Shown here piece after piece: positions 1 to 5,813 of a DNA stretch of 12,147 nucleotides. Made by a program: the position numbers and the translations under genes. Origin of the DNA: an uncultured Lachnospiraceae bacterium (GTDB lineage Bacteria > Bacillota > Clostridia > Lachnospirales > Lachnospiraceae); NCBI GenBank assembly GCA_910578335.1, contig CAJTPU010000038.1, forward strand, positions 1 through 12,147. The letters are read 5' to 3'. Each line of letters starts with the position of its first letter. Within the stretch, counting starts at the first letter, position 1. Under the pieces are notes generated by a model, which worked only from the letters and a program-made list of their open reading frames with translations, was not told where the DNA came from and did no database searches.

Positions 1-2
1 CT

Positions 3-959
3 TACCGAAAGCTAAAGGGCCTGCCCTACTCCCCGGCTATATCGGACGCTCCCATGTGGGGGAACAAGATTATAACGGATATTCTCAGAAATCCTATTTA
101 CACCGGGGATTTGGTACAGGGCCGCCGCCGGGTGAAAAGCTACAAGGTACACCAGATTGAGGCTGTGCCGGAGGAAGAATGGGTGCGCGTCCCCGATACC
201 CACGAGGCCATCATCACCCACGAAACCTTTGACAAGGTGCAGGCCCTGCTGGTGCGCGATACCCGGACATCCCCCAAAGGGCGCGAGATTCATCTGTTCA
301 GCGGTTTTCTGAAATGTGCGGATTGCGGGAAATCCATCACCCGCAGCCAGAGCGGGAAAAATATCTATTACGCCTGCTCCACTTACAAGAACCGCTCCCG
401 GACGGCCTGCTCCATGCACTCTATCAAGCACAACCGTCTGGAGGCCGCTGTTCTGTTCGCTATCCAGTATCAAGTGAACACCGCCGTTTCCTACTCGGAA
501 ATGATAACCAACATCAACTCGGCCCCGCTGAAAAAAAGTCAATCCCACCGCCTTAACGACCAGATAGCCGCAAAGGAAAAGGAATTGACCCGGATAACCC
601 GCTACAAGCAGTCACTGTATCAAGACTGGAAAGACGGGGAAATCACCCAGCAGGAATACCGGGATATGAAAGCCGATTATGAACGGCAGGCCGCCGAGCT
701 TGCGGATGTGCTGGCCCGGCTGAACGCGGAACGTGCGGAGCTGGCAAACGGCGTTGACAAGGAACATCCCGCGCTGGTAGCCTTTGCAAAGTATCAAAGC
801 ATCGAAACGCTGACCCGTGAAATCCTCACGGACTTGGTAGACCATATCAAGGTTTACGAAAACGGCAATATCAGCGTTCATTTCAAGTTCGCGGACGAGT
901 TCCGCAAGATTGCCGAGTACATTGAAATCAACACCACCGATACCGCCGAGGCGGGCTGA
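3..959 (+). CDS. Large serine recombinase, 3' portion (5' end outside window)
   Basis: Site-specific DNA recombinase of the large serine (TnpX/TndX-like) type that would excise and integrate a transposon-like element. The reading frame is open from base 3, so the catalytic resolvase domain lies left of the window. What is visible is the end of the recombinase domain (the N-P-x-Y-T-G-D-L stretch near base 96), then a zinc ribbon with four cysteines spaced C-x2-C-x16-C-x10-C (first codon at 315, last at 408), then a charged, probably coiled-coil stretch (about 546 to 749), and a C-terminal region ending in LVDHIKVYENGNISVHFKF, as in family members. The ATG at 54 is internal, not a start. No terminator is seen after the stop. 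The segment looks GC-richer than the next 2 kb, so it may belong to a different element from the downstream tyrosine integrase. The family call is firm; the element identity is unknown. Confidence 0.9.
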   Translation, partial: YRKLKGLPYSPAISDAPMWGNKIITDILRNPIYTGDLVQGRRRVKSYKVHQIEAVPEEEWVRVPDTHEAIITHETFDKVQALLVRDTRTSPKGREIHLFSGFLKCADCGKSITRSQSGKNIYYACSTYKNRSRTACSMHSIKHNRLEAAVLFAIQYQVNTAVSYSEMITNINSAPLKKSQSHRLNDQIAAKEKELTRITRYKQSLYQDWKDGEITQQEYRDMKADYERQAAELADVLARLNAERAELANGVDKEHPALVAFAKYQSIETLTREILTDLVDHIKVYENGNISVHFKFADEFRKIAEYIEINTTDTAEAG

Positions 960-1016
960 CCCCCGCCAAAGCAAAAAACCTTTTGACAGTGTGTTTTCCT
1001 AATAGGAGTTAATCAT

Positions 1017-1343
1017 ATGTCAGTACTGTGGACTGATGTCGTTCATCCATCAGCTCCACAACCGAATAAAACACATCCAATTATCACACCTGCATATAAT
1101 ACTGAAACTATTCCAAAGGCTTCCAAAAAGAAAACACATTCGACCCTGAGCTGTATCGCCTGCGCATTTGCTGGTGTTTCCTTCCTGCTGCCTATGATAC
1201 TCATTGTTGGACTGTTATTATCCTTCACCGGTATGGTTATTGGCGTTGTTGATTTATGCATCCACGAAAAAGAAAAGAAGCATATAGGTTCATGGTTTGC
1301 ACTTATCGTATTTATCTTTTATCTCATTATATTTGTATTTTAA
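1017..1343 (+). CDS. Small membrane protein, unknown function
   Basis: A 108-residue protein with a hydrophilic, proline- and lysine-rich N-terminus (about residues 1 to 42), a long hydrophobic stretch (about 44 to 82, probably two membrane passes), a short charged loop (HEKEKKHIGS), and a final hydrophobic segment (91 to 108) ending at the C-terminus. This resembles small DUF4190-like membrane proteins often found as a zinc ribbon plus membrane anchor, but no function can be assigned. The start is supported by TAGGAG at 1003 to 1008, 8 bases before the ATG. Oddly, the +1 frame over 1018 to 1032 reads C-Q-Y-C-G, a zinc-knuckle motif, immediately before the T-D-V-V of the called protein, so the N-terminus may be frameshifted. 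It converges with the XRE gene over a shared terminator. Confidence 0.65.
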   Translation: MSVLWTDVVHPSAPQPNKTHPIITPAYNTETIPKASKKKTHSTLSCIACAFAGVSFLLPMILIVGLLLSFTGMVIGVVDLCIHEKEKKHIGSWFALIVFIFYLIIFVF

Positions 1344-1349
1344 AAAAGG

Positions 1350-1390
1350 AAACAGCGCCTCCTACTTCCCCGAAGGCGCTGTTTTCTTTT
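1350..1390. terminator. Bidirectional Rho-independent terminator
   Basis: Perfect 11-bp stem (1350-1360 with 1374-1384: AAACAGCGCCT / AGGCGCTGTTT) with a 13-base loop. It is followed by a T-rich run on the plus strand and preceded by AAAAAA at 1342-1347, which is a U-run on the minus strand. It lies between two convergent genes, so it can end both transcripts. Confidence 0.88.
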
Positions 1391-1393
1391 TTG

Positions 1394-1621
1394 TTACCGT
1401 ACAACATTCTTTTTACTGCTGCGTCCTACCATGTAATCCATCGACACGCCGTACAGCTCACACAGCATATACAGCCTGTGCACGGGCATATTCCGCTTAC
1501 CAGTTTCATATACAGAATATGTCCTCTGGTCTATACCGATTTTGTACGCCACATATTTCTGTGTGTAGTCATAGTCTTCCCTCAAGCCGCGCATTCTTAC
1601 TGTCATTACTGCTTCGTCCAT
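1394..1621 (-). CDS. XRE/Cro-type helix-turn-helix repressor
   Basis: A 75-residue DNA-binding protein. A helix-turn-helix occupies about residues 19 to 43 (YTQKYVAYKIGIDQRTYSVYE, with the Q, the I-G-I turn and the S-x-Y-E-x-G recognition end), followed by helices ending in LCELYGVSMDYMVGR, a C-terminal signature of short XRE repressors. I chose the ATG at 1621, not an in-frame ATG 48 bases upstream, because AAAGGAG sits about 8 bases before it on the minus strand. It is divergent from the integrase gene and probably controls both promoters: a dyad (1659-1677) covers its own likely -10 region. Such genes commonly regulate excision or integration of a mobile element; that role is inferred here. 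Confidence 0.85.
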   Translation of the reverse strand: MDEAVMTVRMRGLREDYDYTQKYVAYKIGIDQRTYSVYETGKRNMPVHRLYMLCELYGVSMDYMVGRSSKKNVVR

Positions 1622-1658
1622 CGCTTTGTCTCCTTTACCCTTAAAACTGTTGTTTACG

Positions 1659-1677
1659 GTTACAAACATATTGTAAC
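1659..1677. promoter_or_regulatory. Inverted repeat, candidate repressor operator
   Basis: Perfect 7-bp inverted repeat GTTACAA - 5 bases - TTGTAAC in the divergent region between the XRE and integrase genes. On the minus strand it contains TACAAT, a plausible -10 for the XRE gene, about 40 to 50 bases upstream of that start codon. The symmetry is seen directly; binding by the neighbouring repressor (autoregulation) is inferred. Confidence 0.5.
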
Positions 1678-1740
1678 GCGGAATCTAAGGATAATTTAAA
1701 TCCATGGTCTTTCCGGTACCTATCCCGCACTTTCCATACC

Positions 1741-1777
1741 TTTACACATGTACAAATGTTCTTATGTATGCTAATAT
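1741..1777 (+). promoter_or_regulatory. Candidate integrase promoter with overlapping dyad
   Basis: TGTACA (1749-1754), a 17-base spacer and TAATAT (1772-1777), with TG at 1769-1770 giving an extended -10 (TGnTAATAT). The start would fall about 40 bases upstream of the integrase ATG. The -35 overlaps a pseudo-palindrome at 1741-1756 (TTTACACATGTACAAA), so a repressor could block it. The -10 is only a moderate match, hence the modest confidence. Confidence 0.4.
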
Positions 1778-1826
1778 AAGTGACAAGAATCTATTAACCA
1801 ATGCTTTCCGCAGTCAGGAGGTAAGA

Positions 1827-2972
1827 ATGTCAATAATCCAATGCCCCGAATGCAGCCACAACATATCTGACAAAGCCCTAGCCTGCCCTAGTTGCGGCTA
1901 TCCGCTCCAGCCGGTTCCATCTTCTGTAAAGAGACCACGTAAAAAGCACAAGAAACTGCCAAACGGATTCGGGAGTATAAAAAAGCTGTCAGGCAACAGA
2001 AGAAATCCTTATGCTGCTTATCCGCCTACCACAGAATTTACAGTGACAGGAATTCCCATCACAATGCCGGCAATCGGCTACTATGAAAGCTGGTATGCCG
2101 CTTTTGACGCACTGCGCGAGTACAATCATAATCCTTATGACATCAACAATGCCAACCTTACCTTTACGGATGTATATAAACAATGGCATAAAATCAAATT
2201 TGAAAGCGAACATTTCCACCTGTCAGAACAGTCAAAGAAGACTTATAAATGGGCTTACAACCAGTGCAACACTCTTCATGACATGAAAATGTCCGATATA
2301 CATAAGAATGAGATGCAGACTGTACTTGACAACTGTAAGCTTGGGTACTCAAGCGTCAGAAGTATTAAAAACCTTTTCGGGCAGATGTTTCGCTATTCCC
2401 TCGAAAATGGAATTGTTGACAAAGACTATTCTCAGTTTATCTCCATATCCATACAGGACAACAACGAAAGAGGAGAGCCATTCACGGAACAAGAAATTTC
2501 CCTTCTCTGGGATAATAAAGATAACATGTCTGTACAGATTATACTTATCCTAATATACAGTGGGTTACGTATAAGCGAATTGGAAGTGGTTGAGATTGAT
2601 TTGAAAGACCGCTGCTTTCGCGGTGGTTTAAAAACAAAAGCTGGAAAAGAAAGAGTCGTCCCTATTCATAAGGCTATATATAAGTTTGTGAAGAACTTTT
2701 CGCAGAAAGATTTTCATGCAGGCACATTCCGTGACAAAAAATTTTATAAACTAATTCAGGATGTTGGCATGGCACCTCTCACAAACGGCAAGAAACACAC
2801 CCCACACGACTGCCGGCATACATTCTCATGGTTATGTGATAAATACAAAGTGGATGACATATCTAAACACCTGATTATGGGACACAGCTTAGGCAGAGAC
2901 GTGGAGAAAGCAGTATATGGGCACAGAACCTTCGCACAATTATCTGCAGAAATAAATAAGATAAAGGTTTGA
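1827..2972 (+). CDS. Tyrosine recombinase / integrase with N-terminal zinc ribbon
   Basis: Catalyses integration and excision of the mobile element at its right end. The 381 residues begin with a zinc ribbon (Cys6, Cys9, Cys20, Cys23), then a basic linker (about 34-43), an arm-binding-like region ending in GYYESWYAAFDALREY (about 84-99), a SAM-like core-binding domain (about 111-205) and the catalytic domain (about 216-381). The catalytic set is complete: Arg248 (SGLRISEL), a lysine at 269 or 271 (GGLKTKAGK), His327 and Arg330 (HDCRHTF), His353 (MGHS) and nucleophile Tyr364 (AVYGHRT). I chose the ATG at 1827 because AGGAGGT (1816-1822) precedes it; the in-frame ATG at 1704 gives an N-terminus with no family character. 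It is divergent from the XRE gene and faces the 3' end of rnpB. The DNA is AT-richer than both neighbours, as expected for transferred DNA. Confidence 0.93.
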   Translation: MSIIQCPECSHNISDKALACPSCGYPLQPVPSSVKRPRKKHKKLPNGFGSIKKLSGNRRNPYAAYPPTTEFTVTGIPITMPAIGYYESWYAAFDALREYNHNPYDINNANLTFTDVYKQWHKIKFESEHFHLSEQSKKTYKWAYNQCNTLHDMKMSDIHKNEMQTVLDNCKLGYSSVRSIKNLFGQMFRYSLENGIVDKDYSQFISISIQDNNERGEPFTEQEISLLWDNKDNMSVQIILILIYSGLRISELEVVEIDLKDRCFRGGLKTKAGKERVVPIHKAIYKFVKNFSQKDFHAGTFRDKKFYKLIQDVGMAPLTNGKKHTPHDCRHTFSWLCDKYKVDDISKHLIMGHSLGRDVEKAVYGHRTFAQLSAEINKIKV

Positions 2973-2976
2973 TTTT

Positions 2977-3065
2977 TTTGTTGCTAATTTGTTGCTAACC
3001 GCATTTTATTCGGTGTGTTTTTACGTTTTTTTGTGTAACTTTGTTCGTTTCTGTTTTGTTGCTAA
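2977..3065 (+). repeat. Three direct copies of TTTGTTGCTAA
   Basis: Identical 11-mers at 2977-2987, 2988-2998 (exactly tandem, so one helical turn apart) and 3055-3065, in T/G-rich DNA between the integrase stop and the rnpB side. Regularly phased short direct repeats next to an integrase gene are typical of arm-type binding sites or the att core flank. The repeats are seen directly; their role is inferred. Confidence 0.7.
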
Positions 3066-3111
3066 AGTCCAGTAAATAGGCGTTTTCTACCGCTATTTAC
3101 TGGACTTTTTT
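3064..3111. terminator. Strong hairpin terminator between integrase and rnpB
   Basis: Perfect 16-bp stem (3064-3079 with 3093-3108, starting AAAGTCCAGTAAATAG) with a 13-base loop. On the plus strand it is followed by a T-run (3106-3111) and would end the integrase transcript. On the minus strand it lies directly after the rnpB 3' end, where the U-tract is only UUU before AGCAAC, so it would act more weakly for rnpB. Its left arm starts inside the third TTTGTTGCTAA copy. Confidence 0.82.
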
Positions 3112-3503
3112 CATAAGCAGGACGATAAGCCGGGTTATGTCGTGAATAATCATCTGTCTTGGACTTTCGTCACCGAAAGCCTCCAGCGACCTACCTGAAA
3201 ACAGACCGGGCAAGCCTGTAGTTTTCATATGGTCTTGCTTCGGATGGGGTTTACATGGCTGCGGCTGTTACCAGCCGCACGGTAGTCTCTTACACTGCCT
3301 TTCCACCCTTACCGCATCAGGAAAACCTGACGAAAGCTTTTGTCAGCCAATGCTGCCAAAGCTCTGCGCAAAAAGCGCCGGCGGTTTATTTCTGTTGCAC
3401 TTGCCTTGGAGTCGCCTCCACCGGACGTTATCCGGCATCCTGCCCTGCGAAGCCCGGACTTTCCTCAGCCGCAAAAGCAGCCGCGATTATTTATCCTACT
3501 TAT
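3112..3503 (-). ncRNA. rnpB: RNase P RNA (catalytic RNA for tRNA 5' maturation)
   Basis: RNA component of ribonuclease P, which cuts 5' leaders from tRNA precursors. Conserved blocks read on the minus strand: GGAAAGTCCGGGCTTC (about 3449-3464, 5' strand of P4), ACAGAAATAAACCGCC (3380-3395), GGTAAGGGTGGAAAGG (3298-3313), GTAAACCCC (3246-3254) followed by the GAAGCAAGACC block, and ACATAACCCGGCTTATC (3124-3140, 3' strand of P4). The ends pair as helix P1: ATAAGTAGGAT (3493-3503) with GTCCTGCTTAT (3113-3123). About 392 nt is a normal bacterial length. Ends are set from P1 and the promoter, so they may be off by a few bases. The gene looks intact despite the adjoining mobile element. I have not assigned it to structural type A or B. 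Confidence 0.95.
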
Positions 3504-3509
3504 TTTTAC

Positions 3510-3538
3510 ATTGTATCATAAAACTGTTTTTCTGCCAA
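3510..3538 (-). promoter_or_regulatory. rnpB promoter (sigma-A type)
   Basis: On the minus strand, TTGGCA (3533-3538), exactly 17 bases, then TACAAT (3510-3515). This places transcription start at about 3503 to 3504, where the P1 helix begins. The match between promoter and RNA 5' end supports both calls. It lies in the 72-base gap between rnpB and the stop of the upstream glycosidase gene. Confidence 0.85.
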
Positions 3539-3575
3539 GAACCGCCGTCAGTTTCAACGCCTTTTGGTTTTCTTC

Positions 3576-5744
3576 TCAATCAATTGCAAACGCTTCCTCC
3601 GCCGAAAGCCGCGCCTTTAGCATCTCTTTTCCGGTAAGCGCACAGCTTCTTGCATCCGGACCGTGTCCGCCTGCAAAAACAATGTAGTGACCCTTGTGAA
3701 CAAGCAGCCTCGCTTCTTCATCATACAGCGCAAACGCTTCTGCCGGCAGGTGAATGCAGACTTCTTTTTCCTCCTCCGGCTTTAAGCTGCATTTGCAGAT
3801 TCCCTTAAGCTGCACGTTCGGCACATTTGCAGCCGCCTCCTCCGGCACCGCTTTTACATACACCTGCACGGTCTCCACGCCTTCCATAACACCTGTATTT
3901 TTTACGGTCAGCCGGATATCTGCGCCCTCCCTTGTCACCTTGTCTGTTGAAAGAGATAAATTGCCGTAGGAAAATTCCGTATAGGACAAGCCATAGCCAA
4001 ACGGGTACAACGCTTCGTTCTGCATATAGCGGTAGGTTCTTCCCGCCATGGAATAGTCCGTAAATGCAGGCAGCTCCTCCGTTGTCCGGTAAAAGGTGAC
4101 AGGCAGCCTGCCCTCCGGATTTTTATCCCCAAAAAGCACACGGGCTATCGCCCTGCCGCCCTGCGCGCCGGGATACCAGCCCTGCAGAATAGCAGGAATA
4201 TGCTCGTCTGCCCAGCCTACTGCCAGCGCGCTTCCGGAGAGCAGCACCAGCACCACCGGCTTGCCGCTGGCATAAATGGTCTCTAAGACCTCCTCCTGCA
4301 GACCCGGCAGAGACAGATTCGGCTTGTCTCCGCTGGCAAACTCATTGCCCTCGTCACCTTCCTCTCCCTCCAGTCCTGCGTCAAGCCCCATACAGGCAAT
4401 CACCAAATCACTCAGCGCACAAATTTCTTTTACCTCGGAAATTCTCTCATTTCCCTTGCTTAATCCCGTCACCTTCTTTTTGCAGAGATGGCAGCCCTCC
4501 GAGGCAAGTACCCTCACCTCGTCTCCCACATAATCCTGAATCCCTTCCAGTACCGTAATATAGCGGGAAGCCGTCCCCTCATAGTTGCCAATCAGCGCTT
4601 TTCGGTTGTTGGCATTCGGTCCGATAACGCCAATGGTTTGATATCTCTTCTTGTCAAGAGGAAGCAAGCCATTCTCATTCTTTAAAAGCACCACGCACTT
4701 TTCCGCCGCCTCTTTATTCAGCCGGCGCATTTCGGGAGAGTCCACCACGGTATACGGGATTTCATCAAAGGGGGTATGCTCCTGCTCTTCCATCACGCCA
4801 AGCTTCATACGTGTGGTAAAGAGGTTGACAAGCGCCTCATCCAGACGCTTTTCATCCACCCTGCCGTCCTGTACGCCCATCAGAAGGCAGGCAAACAAAT
4901 CACCGCAATTTAAATCACACCCGTTATTCATCGCCATGGCTGCCGATTCCACCGGGGTCTGCGTAACCCCGTGCCCCTCATGAAAATCGCGAATCGCCCA
5001 GCAGTCCGACACAACATGTCCGGCAAACCCCCACTCTTTCCTGAGAATATCAAGCAAAAGCTCCCTATTGCCGCAGCAGGGCACGCCGTTCGTCCGGTTA
5101 TAGGCGCCCATGACAGCCTCCACATGCCCTTCCGTCACACATGCCTTAAATGCCGGCAGATAGGTTTCATACAAATCCTGCCGGCTCACCTGCGCATCAA
5201 ACTGATGCCGCAAGTCCTCCGGTCCGCTGTGCACCGCAAAATGCTTGGCGCAGGCTGCTGCCTTTAAATAGGTTTCGTCATGTCCCTGCAGCCCTTTGAC
5301 AAAACGGACGCCCATCCGCGAGGTAAGATAAGGGTCTTCGCCAAAGGTTTCGTGCCCCCTGCCCCAGCGCGGGTCCCTGAAAATATTGACGTTGGGCGCC
5401 CAAAAAGTCAGTCCCTTGTAGATATCTCTGTCGTCGTACCTCTGCTGCATATTGAATTTTGCCCTGCCCTCGGTGGAAATGGCATCTGCCACCTGCTCCA
5501 CAAAGTCCTCGTCAAAGGTCGCCGCCAGCGCGATTGCCTGCGGAAACACCGTGGCAATACCCGCCCTCGCCACACCGTGAAGCGCTTCGTTCCACCAGTT
5601 ATAGGCTTTAATGCCCAGCCTTTCTATCGCCGGCGCCCTGTGCAGCGTCTGGGACACCTTTTCCTCCAACGTCATCTGCGCTACAAGCGCTCTGGCACGT
5701 TCTCTGTATGCCGCAAGCTTCTCTCTGTTTTTCACAATATCCAT
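3576..5744 (-). CDS. Glycoside hydrolase family 3, beta-xylosidase-like
   Basis: Cytoplasmic exo-glycosidase removing terminal sugars from short beta-linked oligosaccharides, most likely xylose. Of 722 residues, the N-terminal TIM-barrel domain (about 20-315) carries NVNIFRDPRWGRGHETFGEDP (118-138), Lys167-His168 of the substrate-binding KHF motif, and VVSDCWAI with the likely nucleophile Asp247. S-D-C rather than S-D-W is typical of the xylosidase-like branch. The alpha/beta sandwich (about 345-560) holds the acidic EGEEGDEGNE loop (459-468), probably including the acid/base Glu. A fibronectin-III-like domain ends the protein (about 605-700), with PFGYGLSYT before it. No signal peptide is present, so substrates must be imported. 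The start has an upstream GGAAAGGG at longish spacing and no good alternative. It is the last gene of the minus-strand run and may have its own promoter; none was recognised. Beta-glucosidase or arabinofuranosidase activity is possible. Confidence 0.9.
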   Translation of the reverse strand: MDIVKNREKLAAYRERARALVAQMTLEEKVSQTLHRAPAIERLGIKAYNWWNEALHGVARAGIATVFPQAIALAATFDEDFVEQVADAISTEGRAKFNMQQRYDDRDIYKGLTFWAPNVNIFRDPRWGRGHETFGEDPYLTSRMGVRFVKGLQGHDETYLKAAACAKHFAVHSGPEDLRHQFDAQVSRQDLYETYLPAFKACVTEGHVEAVMGAYNRTNGVPCCGNRELLLDILRKEWGFAGHVVSDCWAIRDFHEGHGVTQTPVESAAMAMNNGCDLNCGDLFACLLMGVQDGRVDEKRLDEALVNLFTTRMKLGVMEEQEHTPFDEIPYTVVDSPEMRRLNKEAAEKCVVLLKNENGLLPLDKKRYQTIGVIGPNANNRKALIGNYEGTASRYITVLEGIQDYVGDEVRVLASEGCHLCKKKVTGLSKGNERISEVKEICALSDLVIACMGLDAGLEGEEGDEGNEFASGDKPNLSLPGLQEEVLETIYASGKPVVLVLLSGSALAVGWADEHIPAILQGWYPGAQGGRAIARVLFGDKNPEGRLPVTFYRTTEELPAFTDYSMAGRTYRYMQNEALYPFGYGLSYTEFSYGNLSLSTDKVTREGADIRLTVKNTGVMEGVETVQVYVKAVPEEAAANVPNVQLKGICKCSLKPEEEKEVCIHLPAEAFALYDEEARLLVHKGHYIVFAGGHGPDARSCALTGKEMLKARLSAEEAFAID

Positions 5745-5813
5745 ATAAAAGTCTTACCCTTTCCGTTTTTTTGCTGTATGCAGGATGCTTCACCGCTCGC
5801 TGCGGCGGCTGCC

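Noticed and set aside
1622..1669. Longer XRE start at 1669
   Set aside because: The AAAGGAG site fits the ATG at 1621, and the extension would run through the dyad and likely -10.
1256..1699. Plus-strand open frames across the terminator and XRE gene
   Set aside because: They run through a strong bidirectional terminator and the antisense of a clear helix-turn-helix gene, have low-complexity composition, and lack ribosome binding sites.
1704..1826. Longer integrase start at the ATG at 1704
   Set aside because: The extra 41 residues have no integrase character, would overlap the likely promoter, and lack a good ribosome binding site, whereas AGGAGGT precedes the ATG at 1827.
3255..3687. Plus-strand open frames opposite rnpB
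   Set aside because: They are the antisense of conserved RNase P RNA blocks and of the glycosidase 3' end; nothing in them resembles a protein family.
5745..5813. Possible terminator and glycosidase promoter in the kinase-glycosidase gap
   Set aside because: Only a weak 4-bp GC stem without a following U-run and no credible -35/-10 pair; not strong enough to annotate.
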